NCBI RefSeq assembly: GCF_932526225.1
Contig: NC_064045.1
Span: 5,717,498 to 5,781,497, forward strand
Direction: 5' to 3'
Length of the DNA stretch: 64,000 nucleotides
Origin: Nematostella vectensis
Lineage: Eukaryota; Cnidaria; Anthozoa; Actiniaria; Edwardsiidae
Positions 23,892 through 35,800 of the stretch are shown here, in pieces. Position 1 is the first letter of the stretch, and every line of letters begins with the position of its first letter. The translations under genes were made by a program, and so were the position numbers. The notes under the pieces are model-generated. The model was not told where the DNA came from. It worked only from the letters and a program-made list of their open reading frames with translations, and searched no databases.

Positions 23892-26800
23892 TTACGGGAC
23901 ATTGTTTTTCTGACAGATAAATGGCATATCCGCCTCACATAGTTTCATATACCAAACAGGCTTGGCTCCTCCCGGAAGTGACGTCATATAGGCACAGTCA
24001 GCCTCCGGTGAGTTTGCAGTCGGTTCCAGGCTACTGTAGGTCAGCGGTTTACCGTTATCCCATTCAGCTGTTCCTTCGTTCGTGAGGTCATTCAATCCAA
24101 TCCAAGCTAAGAAGAACAAAGGGAAAGGGATATATTTTGTTTTGTTTTTCTTATCAACTGCGAAGCATATGGACGCGTTGTTGTGAGGTCTTTGATGTCA
24201 CTCCGTTAGATCGATCATCCTTCCGGTGAACTTCCGGTGTGAGAGTTTTTCGTGACCGATATACGCCTGTTTTAAAGGTTGCACTCCGATAATATGTGTA
24301 TAGTGACCCGCAGTGCTTCATGGGTATCAAGTAAATAAGGTTGCACTCGGAGAATCTGTGTATCGTAACCTGCAGTGCTTCATGGGTATCAAGTAAATAA
24401 GTAAATAAGCGTAAATAAAATACAAATCCAGAATTCTTGTTCATGTTCTTATGATCATTCACATGGCTTTCAGATACAAGGAATCAGCCGTTTATACGCT
24501 AACCATGAACCAGCGGGTTACGACATGGATTATGGGCGCAACCACCTTTTTATGAGATAGGTGTATACGCTATGTTTCTCAGAAAAGTCTCCAAAGCTGG
24601 TTGAGCGCCGCATGCGTATCACAATTGTTACTGACCTCTATCGATGATCTGTTACGGTTCAGTTCAATTCAAGTTGTTAGTTTGCAAATAAAACAATGAA
24701 AATGCTAGCACAGCTTTTCTCTCTCTTCGTTTTAGCACTTTGCTTGCCGATTCTCTGAGTTTTAGCGTTGTTTGTTTTCATTATTGAAAACACGATAAGC
24801 CAAATCTGCGAAATTTAAGTCCGAGAATTACATTAATCTACCTACCTACCCATACACCCACCCACCCATCCATCTACCAACCCATTCATTCATTCATTGT
24901 TTCATTCATTCATTCATTCATTCATTCATTCATTCATTCATTCATTCATTCATTCATTCATGCTTTTAGACACTGATGAAGGAGGCAGCAGCCTCGAAAC
25001 GTCTGTATTTTTACAACATTATTAGCGCTGTAAACAAACATTTGAATGAAATATTACGTAAAATCCCAGCGCTACCAACCCTAATCAACACCTCGTTGAA
25101 TTTTTAATCAGAGTGAGACCCTCTCAAGTATAAACAGTAGATTAGGCTAGTTCCCAGGCTCCTTTTTGCTGCGCGGTTTCCTTTTTGTGACGTCACATTT
25201 GATTTGTCGCTTGCCCAAATGTCAGCGCATTTTGAAAAAATCTGACCGCGTTGCATCACGGGGCATGAGCTGATAAAGGAGAAGCCTGGGGACTAGGCTA
25301 ACAGAAGATCATGTATCGCGGTTTTGCTGCAAATCTCTAGTTCTCACAATCCGAATGACGACGACATTTATCCTTCCGCCCTTAGATTTGGAACGTTGTA
25401 TAGTCCGGTCGCTTAGTGTTTCAATCTATACATAGCGGACAAAAGCACCAAACTTGGCATAAAGATAGCCAAGAGGATGCTAATTAATATTGAAACCGGT
25501 GCCCACCGGTGCCTCTTGAGGATTTTGTGTAATAACGGAATAAACATTAGAAAAAAGCGTCCATCACGGGCTCCCTGTGGTGAAATTTAAAAGATCTGTA
25601 TTTCCAAAACTAAGGCGAAATATCTGATTGTTTTTTTTTTGGTAGGGGAAATATAACAGTATTTGTTTATATTTCAAGATAAAACTGTCGTCGGCTGCAT
25701 TAAAATGATTTATTTAAGAGAAAACGTTTTCAAAGCTAGACCCAATCCCCCTCACGGTTATCCAAGATGGCGGCTAATATTGGCACTGTATATGCTGTAA
25801 GTACCTCATAAAATAGCGTATTTTAGGTAAAACAGCTCATTCTTTATGTATCAAGGACTTACAATGTCTATAACCTACTAAATATGAAATTTTGTCTTGA
25901 TTTTAAATTTATTTCTCCTAAATCTGCGATTAATCGCAATTATCGGGTATTTTGACGTTGGCTAAATAAAATGAGGTAGAGATGGATTTAATAAGGGGGC
26001 TTTGTAAGTGTCTGTCAACTAGACACCAAAGACCAATAAGATGCTTTAGATATGCCTCCTTAATCAAAGTTATTAGGTTGTGATTCTTTTCTTGAGAATA
26101 TTAGAGGATTTGGATGTTCTGCAAAAGAAACATCTGTAGAAACTCTTTGTTGGCAAATAGCCAAAAACAAAATTTGCGGTATTAATGCTCGAAAGCACTG
26201 AAAAAAAAAAGCTGACCAGCAGAGGCACTACGAAAAAAACAGTGCTTATTGCTCCCTACGTGTGCATCATAGTGATGAGGTTGAATGCATCGCCTGCTTT
26301 TAACAGGATAGCAACCAACTTCCAACGAATCGCCGCACAAATAGAGGACTATTTTATTATCCTAAAGATGTCTTAATGATTACCTCAGGGATGGAAAGGG
26401 CCGTGAAGCATAAGAAAAGGAAAGGTCTCCAGGAAGCGAGAGAGGATGTTAAAAAAGTATAGAGCTTTTGTCAGGCTTATAGAATATATTAACAGAATAT
26501 ATAAGTGGAGGCTGTTGAAAATGGTACGTTCCTTTTTCTGATGTCCGAACTCCACTATTTACATGAGACACGCTTGGGAGATTTTGGGAATGAGAAATCC
26601 TTTAACCGTTTTCTACTAAAGGACAGAGTTTTAGAGGCTTTTCATAAGGTGCGGATCAGTGATCGGCGGACCGTTATTGTAATAAAGGGGAGAAAGTTAT
26701 TCTTAAACAAACTGAAAGAGACTTTTCAGAATGATGCGCGTACGCTAGCATGTGCCCAGGGTCCGCGGGGATTTCTTTTCCAAACAGAGGATTTTCCCTT

Positions 26801-29800
26801 TCTCAGGGACGTTTTCTTCGAGGTGCCGAAGAAACGACGGTGCTATAAACAAGTGTTCAAAAACTCAAGTGTTGACGATACTAGCGCCAACCTTAAGAGA
26901 GGACACGTTTAGCCCAAAACCTGACGTAAGCCAGAATTATTATATTATTCTAACGATCAGAAGGTTTTGAGCGCCATATCTGTAGACGCCAGCCACCACT
27001 GCCGATCTATATTAGTTCGATATCCTTTTTTTACAAAATGAAAATATAAATCAAGGAACGCTATTAGCTAGGGTTTTCGGCTTCATACGACCGAGTGGTT
27101 GGAAGTCAAGGGCGTCTGCCGGCTCCCCCACTTTGGCCCATAACTAGCATGGGGTAGAGCGAGGCTCTCGCCTCGGAAACAATTGTGATACTTTGATTTT
27201 AAAATAACATAGGGCCGTAACAAAAAGATTAACAAATGATCCGAGTTGTCATGGTATAATTTATCAACGCACAATAGGCTATGAAAAATCTCCCTCATCG
27301 GTAGCATATTTTTTTCCTGCTGACGGGCCTATTAATTACAGCCGCGCTGGTTAAATTAAAGCTTTATAGCCCTTAATATAATACTTAGAGAACTCATTAA
27401 AAGAAAATTTCTGGGAAAAAATTCATGTGCACCACATTTGTGCTTATTTAATGAGTAAAAATCAGTCATATTTGCATGTTAGCAAAAGGGATGTAAATAA
27501 AGCCGCGTGGGGACTGGGTTCCAGTAGGTTTTCCTTCTTCTTCAAATGTAGCCTTTTATAGCTATTTATATGTTTTTTGGTTCGGAATTCGATAAAATAC
27601 AGCTGAAATGATAGAAATCGTTTTCAAATATGTACATTTTGATCTTTTTTGTGTCTTGAAAAGGTATGAAAATCCTACCACAGGGTACCCGCAACACCAG
27701 ATTTCTAAAAAAAAATTATTGCTCTTTATTTATGGATCCGCAAATGGTACCGGTGGGCACCGGTCTCAATATTGATTACCATCCTCTAGGCTATATTTAT
27801 ACCAAGTTTGGTGCTTTTGCCCGCTGTGTATAGATTAAGCTCTTTTTGTGCGCTAAGCGACCCGACTAGTAGCCCTGGTGATGTTTTAAGGAAAGCTTTT
27901 TTTGTTCCCATAACCATCGTGAAACGGCTGGATACCAGTCCCTTACCTGAATTGTGTATGTCTTGTGTGTCCACAACATGTCGATACACAGTAAGATTCC
28001 TCATGTATCCGTGAACAAACTCGTTGTTGCTGTCCCTCTTTAAGCCAAGGTCATACACCGTGTGGTCGTTTTCTTTCATGTCGACATTTGCGTGCTGGGA
28101 TACATGCGTGGCACAAGGCAACCCTGCCAATAATTTTAGACGATTTAACCTGACAGTCTTGACAATATTCAAGCACTGATAAAGAGCACAAATAAAGATT
28201 ATCATCCATGATTCAAAAAATGATTTTGATCTCAAAGGGAAATATATAAGCAGCTTTACACGATTAAAGCACTAATATCGAGCTCAAAATAAGATACAAT
28301 AGTAGAGGATCAATAATATTGCCTGGTGTGGATCACTAATGAGCTTGGTGTGGATTTATATATATGATGAGGATAAAAACCATAATTTTCTTAATCATGG
28401 TAGTCTACAGTTGATTTACAAACATAGTGTTATGTCGTTCAGTGCCACGCGACGACTGAAGTCCTATTTCAGATCGAGGATGACAGAGGATCGTGTAAAA
28501 TTCTCAAAAGTCTGACGCATTGACGCCAATTTCAAACCCAAAAGCGGGAGCTATGAAATCTTCACGGGGATGCGGGATGAGGGGCCACGCCCTCATTCAG
28601 CTTCTGAATGCTTTGACTGCAACTTGTTAAAATCCTGCGTACGCCCCTGACCATCGCTAATGAGCTTGGTGTAGATCACTAATGAGCTTGTTGTGTAGAT
28701 CACCAATAAGCTTGTTGTGGATCACCAATGAGCTTGTTGTAGATCACCAATGAGCTTGGTATAGATCACCAATGAGCTTGGTGTAGATCACAAATGAGCT
28801 TGTTGTATAGATCACCAATGAGCTTGTTGTGGATCACCAATGAGCTTGGTGTAGATCACCAATGAGCTTGGTGTAGATCAATAATGAGCTTGGTGTAGAT
28901 CACAAATGAGCTTGATGTAGATCACCAATGAGCTTGGTATAGATCACCAATGAGCTTGTTGTATAGATCACCAATGAGCTTGTTGTGGATCACTAATGTG
29001 CTTGGTGTAGATACCTAAGTTGCTTGTTGTAAATCACTAATGAGTTTGGTGTGGATCATTATTGAGCTTGATGTACATCACTAATTAGTTTAGAGTAGAT
29101 TACTAATGAGCTTGGTGTGGATATTAACTTTGGGTATTATGTAATAATGTTTGGGTATAGTCGACTTACCGTTAATGAAAATTTCGAACGTTTTAAGAGG
29201 ACGATTCCACGAGAACAATATGTGATTCCAAGAACCAAAAGAAAAAGCACTGAAAAGATAATCAATTAATGATTAAATATGAGCTTGTAAATTAAATTAA
29301 ACCAAAGTTGCCTACTTTCAGGGGCACCCAATATGATAACTTTTTTCGGTAAATTATCTGTTCGAAAGTAAGGTTCCCAAAACCTTTCGAAAAAGTCAGC
29401 AAGATCTCTGAAAATCTAGATTACATTAATCGAATCCCCTATAACTTTCGAGGACTACGAGCCGATTAGCGCTAAAAGTTTCGAAACTTTGGAATTCCCA
29501 CTACTATTTTCGAAACTTTTGAACTGGTACTTTAAAACCAGAAAGTTTCGCAACAGCTAAATGCTTGACAGCTTAAAACAAAGGAAAACATGCCTCGATT
29601 AAAATTGGCTCGAGAAGAATACGCGACAAGAGTGTTTAAAGTCAAGATTAAGTTGCGGATGGATTTGTGAATCACGGGTTCTAGTGCAGGCGGTTTCTTT
29701 CCCTTTCTCTCTCCTCTTCTCCCTGCCCTTCATCCCTTTCTCTCTCCTCTTCTCCTTGCCCTTCACCCCTTTCTCTCTCCTCTTCTCCCTGCCCTTCACC

Positions 29801-32800
29801 CCTTTCTCTCTCCTCTTCTCCCTGCCCTTCATCCCTTTCTCTCTCCTCTTCTCGCTGCCCTTCACCCCTTTCTCTCTCCTCTTCTCCCTGCCCTTCACCC
29901 CTTTCTCTCTCCTCTTCTCACTGCCCTTCACCCCTTTCTCTCTCCTCTTCTCGCTGCCCTTCACCCCTTTCTCTCTCCTCTTCTCACTGCCCTTCACCCC
30001 TTTCTCTCTCCTCTTCTCCCTGCCCTTCACCCCTTTCTCTCTCCTCTTCTCGCTGCCCTTCACCCCTTTCTCTCTCCTCTTCTCACTGCCCTTCACCCCT
30101 TTCTCTCCTCTTCTCCCTGCCCTTCACCCCTTTCTCTCTCCTCTTCTCCCTGCCCTTCATCCCTTTCTCTCTCCTCTTCTCCCTGCCCTTCACCCCTTTC
30201 TCTCTCCTCTTCTCCCTGCCCTTCACCCCTTTCTCTCTCCTCTTCTCACTGCCCTTCATCCCTTTCTCTCTCCTCTTCTCACTGCCCTTCACCCCTTTCT
30301 CTCTCCTCTTCTCACTGCCCTTCACCCCTTTCTCTCTCCTCTTCTCGCTGCCCTTCACCCCTTTCTCTCTCCTCTTCTCACTGCCCTTCACCCCTTTCTC
30401 TCTCCTCTTCTCGCTGCCCTTCACCCCTTTCTCTCTCCTCTTCTCCCTGCCCTTCACCCCTTTCTCTCTCCTCTTTTCGCTGCCCTTCACCCCTTTCTCT
30501 CTCCTCTTCTCCCTGCCCTTCATCCCTTTCTCTCTCCTCTTCTCTCTGCCCTTCATCCCTTTCTCTCTCCTCTTCTCCCTGCCCTTCACCCCTTTTTCTC
30601 TCCTATTCTCCCTGCCCTTCATCCGGTACCCCCGTACCTGGCACCCCCATATTCTGTACCCCAGTACCCGGCACCCGCATATTCTGTACCCCCATACCCG
30701 GCACCCCCATATTCTGTACTCCCGTACCCGGCACCCCCATATTCTGTACCCCCGTACCCGGCACCCCCATATTCTGTACCCCAGTACCCGGCATCCCCAT
30801 ATTCTGTACCCCTGTACCATGCACTCTAATATTCTGTACCCCTGCACCTGGCACTCCATATTCTTTTCCCTTGGACCCGGCATCCCCTTACCCGGCACCC
30901 CCATTTTCTGTACCCCTGTACCCGGCACCCCCATATTCTGTACCCCTCTACCCGGAACTCCCATATTCTGTACCCCTCTACCCGGTACCCTCATGTTCTG
31001 TACCCCTGTACCCGGCGCCCCCATATTCTGTACCCGGTAACCTAATATTCTGTACCCCTGTATCCGGCACCCCCATATTCTGTACCCCTCTACCCGGCAC
31101 CCGATATTCTGTATCGGTAACCCCGTACCCGGCACCCCCATATTCTGTACCCCTGTACCGGTAACCCTGTACCCGGCACCCCCATATTCTGTACCCCTGT
31201 ACCCGGCACCGCCAAATTCTGTACCCGGTAACCCCGTACCCGGCCCCCCTTATATTTTGCACGAGCAAAAAGAGACCGACCGTTGGCACTGAGGCATAGG
31301 CTTCCACCCCATTGAAAAAGAGCTTTTATCCCCGGTTCTTAGTAGTTAGACGGTTAGAAAGTTACGTAAAATTCTCAGCCAGAATGCCCTGCTAGATATG
31401 AACGTATAGAGCACGACGAAATACCACAATCCTTCACTTGCCTTTTCGTTTTGACACTCAGAGAATTGCTCAGAAAATCAACGTTACTTCGTGCTAAAAA
31501 CCGAATGAATCCATCTTTTGTATAGCGAGATATAAACTGCCAAGGCCATGACCAATCAGCAAAGATGCAGGCGAATGACTCAGGGGGGGTTAATGGCATC
31601 ATCCAAATGGAAATGGTGAAGCTTGTCCTACGGAAGTCGACCGCTGGCACTGTGGCGAAGGCTCCTACCCCATTGAAAAAAAGAGCTTTTGTCCCGTTTA
31701 TATCTCGGTACTCGGCTCCATTGTGCAATCTAAATCAAATGACAAATTATTTGTGAATCACGGGGTCTAGTTATTATTTGAATTTCCCGACATGACGGAA
31801 AAACATGACTTGACATTTTTCAGTAAGCCCATTTCACATCAAATAAGGCGGAAAATTTCCCTATCAAACAAAATATTAAATGCTACTATTTTTAAATTGA
31901 TGCGACTTTTTGTAAAGTGTCATTGAAATTTGAGCTTTCATCCCTTAGCTCATACATAGCGATGATCAAGGAAAAATAACATAAAAAGCCAAAATCTGGG
32001 TATGTGCATTTCGGCCTCACATTATTTGTGTTTTGAAAAGGGAAAATCAGTCCGGAATACAAGGAATTGATGGCCATTGTAAGGAATTGTATCTTTCTCA
32101 ATCTCTTCAAAGTGTGCATGTTCAGGGTTTTTCCGTCATGTAGCCTTTTAAAGTGCCCCTTGCATGTAGCTTGTTTTTTATATATTTTTTAATCCTGAGA
32201 TGAAGAATAGGTAAAGAGTATTAATTCATGATATTAGATAAAATTGGTAATACATGTAATGATACGAGCGCAATGCTGACCCCATAAAACTTGCCCGTTC
32301 GCAGTCAGAACAGCCGACGCTTGCATCAAGCTTTCGAATGTGCAAAGCTTTAAAATGTGCAATTTTATAATCGAGTAGCTTATTAATTTCTAATTCCCCT
32401 TTGAAGAGTTCTAGGATGTTTGCATTGTTTTTTTTTATCTCAATCACTTACCAAAACAGATGTTTGAAAAATTCTATTGACATTTTTAAAGCCATGTGCG
32501 GTATATTTTCCTTAGATTAAAAATAGAATAGTGGGGAATGCCGATATTAAGAAAAACAAACACTGACATTTATGTCAGTAAAATCATAGCGGAGCCAAGC
32601 GCGGGTAGCCCCATAGGCATAGAAACACGGTATAGGTATGCCAATTGGTTTTTGTGGTCATCGCGCGGGTACCCTGTGGTGTCACTCGCCAGCCAGCCAG
32701 TCAGTCAGCCGCGCGACTCCCAGGCCCCACTCGGCCCCGAAATGGCGACTAAATACAAGCACGGAGCAAGGGAAAAAGTTCTTGTCGATTATGCGATGAT

Positions 32801-35800
32801 TATTTATTTTGCCTCAAATTTTGTGACTTAAGGATAAAGTCAACTAGAGGAGATCTACTAACATTCATTTACGCCAAGATTTATCTGGTTTTAGCTAGTA
32901 AATTTAAGCAAGTAACAGTTCACATTAAAAAGCGAACACAACCACAAGAAAGCGACCAAAAAAAAAACAATGCAAGGTGAGTTTCGGACGACGATTTGTA
33001 TTGTCTATTGAGAATATGACAGTTATTAGGCTTTTTGTTGTCCTTTTTGTATGCTTTGAGAATGCGAGTACTTAACTCGCATCAAATTATTTGAGCATAA
33101 CAGTAATCAAATTATTTGAGCATAACAGCTTTTGCTTTGACATTCTTCGTTTTATCTATATTCTTGATTGTGTTGAATAAAATACAATACAATACAACAA
33201 AAACTGGAATTCGATTCTGCCAAATTTTCGTCTTTAATAAGACTTCTTCAGGGCAGATTGATTGTGTTGAGATATTTCATAAAGGCTAACCAATATCGTG
33301 TTGCATTTGTCAAATACTGCTTAAGAAGACCGTTCTTGTCTTTATATCCTGTGCTCTTAGTCCTAAGAAGATACATATCCTTAGAAGATACAGCAACTTT
33401 TTCAACTTACAAGAGAAATTTTCCTTACCGAGGATAAAAAAAATCAACCCCTATTTTCAATATGTATTGTTGTTATTGTCTGCATCTTGCATCTCATGTG
33501 TTGAAAATTAGTTAGATTATAAATGGCTTGAGAAAAGATTGTTTTGAAAGAAATGATAAATAATTGTTTTCACTCTTTTATGAACCAGGAACTACCTGAG
33601 GGCCAAGATGAATGCTAAAGACTGGAAGACATGAGAATTAAAAACCATGTCTTGAAGAGAACAGTAGGATGTTCTTATTCACTAGTCATTTGATACCCCC
33701 ACACCCATGGTCCCAGGGAAGGGTGGGGGATTAAACTTTAATAAAAGCCTGTTTCCAAGTTAAGAGTCAAAAACAGTCAATACCACCACCACTCTTGACA
33801 TATTCTGGTTAAAAAGTGGTCTAAAACCCCACATTAACCCCTGACTTCTGTGGGACCATAAGGGAGGGGGTGCAAATGACTAGTTCATTACTATGTGATT
33901 CAGCAGTACACACTCAATAGGTTTTTTTTAGAACAAGATACTTATATAATATAAAACTAAAACCAATTTTTTTTAAAATAATAAATCTGTAAAGAAAACA
34001 GTTTTCTATCAACCTAAAGATAATGGGAAAGGGGATATTTTAGAAAAGTACCGAATATAATTATCACATTATTGTTGTTATATTTTCTTTTCAAACATTT
34101 AAGGAAGAGTCATATTTCTTCCTTTTTCTTCTCCCTGTTGACTATTTTTATGCAATTGACACTCTTTGCTATTTCCCCTCTACACCAAAAATAAATTAAT
34201 GAACAGATTTGATTTTTAAATTACAAATTTTCATTTATTATTTTCACTTATATTTTCTTTTTAGGATTTTCTTTCCAAGTCTCTTTTCTATTACATTTAT
34301 TTAAGGTTTATATTTATTTCATTGGAATGGTTGAATCCAGGGTTTCTAAAAAAAACCAAAATATAATCCATTACTGAATGTATATTTGTAGATATTAATT
34401 TCCATGGGGATGGAAAATCACCACTTAAAATGGTACATTAAAACTTCTGACACTATATTCCATCTTTGAAATCCTGTTTCATCTATTGATCTTCGCAAGG
34501 ACAAAGCTTGTCAGAATGTAGCTTTACAAATGTACATTAATGGAACTTTTATTAAGGGGAAGGGTTTTTTAGGGCAAGATACTTAAACTTTATAACACTA
34601 GCCACAACCTTCTTTTTTTTTCAATAATAGAATTTTGTTCACATAGCTTGGATAGAAAAGACATGGCCTCTTTAGAGGCCTGTGGTGGTGAAAGGGTTAA
34701 GATAATGGGAAAGGGGAAATGTCAAGAAATGCTCAATCAAATTATTTTCATTACTGTTATATTTTTTTCACCAAACCTTTCAAGTTGAGTCAATTCACTT
34801 TATATCTCCTCTCCCGTCAATTATTTTTTTTAGTCAATTGTTATTCTTTGCTTCCTCTCTACCCCAAACATAGATCAATGAAAGGGTTTGGTTTGAAATT
34901 AGAAGTTAGCATTTTCAATCTGTTTTTTCTTCATTGCATTCATTTGAGGCCACCAACAACAAGGCCACTATATGGTAAAGAGGGGGGGGGGGGGGGTGCA
35001 CCAATATGTAATGCATGAAAGGAGATATATTTTTGGATTTTAATTTCATTTTTCTGAATATTCGGTCCGATGAAGGAGAGAATCGCCACTAAATCAATAC
35101 ATAAAAATTACAGTATGGCATCTAAACAGTCTAAATATATTATTTAGAATCTTTGGAATGCTGTTACATCCAAGACATTTTCTGCACAAGGGCAAAGCTT
35201 GTGGGAGTATTGTTTTGATTAAAAAAAAGATATTCATAAAGGAACTTTTATGATGGGACATAAGAATTTACCATTAGACTCTTGACAACTTTGACAGCCA
35301 TATCCACACCAGGAATTGTGTTTGTTAACTTTGATGTACTGCATAATTTAAATTATTGAATAAGGCCTGGATCCATTTGGTTGGTACAATAAATAAATCT
35401 CAGCAGAGAGCAGGATCCTATATCTCCCAATAATACCTTTGATCAGTCAACACAAAAGGTGTTCAATGCTGACTCCGCTTTTAGGCAGTGCCTAAATCTA
35501 TATATAATCTGAAATAATTGAAATGAGGACAATGAATCAGTAAAATATGAATATTATTCTGATAACATGGTAGAGGTCCTAAAGTTATTAAAAATACGCC
35601 CTTCAGGATCCCTGAATCAACGTGGAGGGCCTGGCGCTTTCCAAAAGCGTGGTCACTTTTGCGACAAAATGGTCAGAAAACATGTAATCGTACAGCCAAA
35701 ACACTTTATATGGTTGTTGTCCAGTCCTAGTCCTAACCTACTGATATGTTGGTATAAATCCTGAAAGGAATTTTAAATGTTACGTTTTGTTAACCCATTG

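Noticed and set aside
26505-26912. 135-codon frame inside the inverted-repeat element
   Set aside because: Its first codon is GTG, no domain was recognised, and neighbouring frames are broken. Treated as element interior only.
29684-30829. 381-codon open frame (and long minus-strand frames to 31,141)
   Set aside because: It is produced entirely by the 33-bp and 30-bp tandem repeats, whose periods are multiples of three. There is no unique protein sequence.
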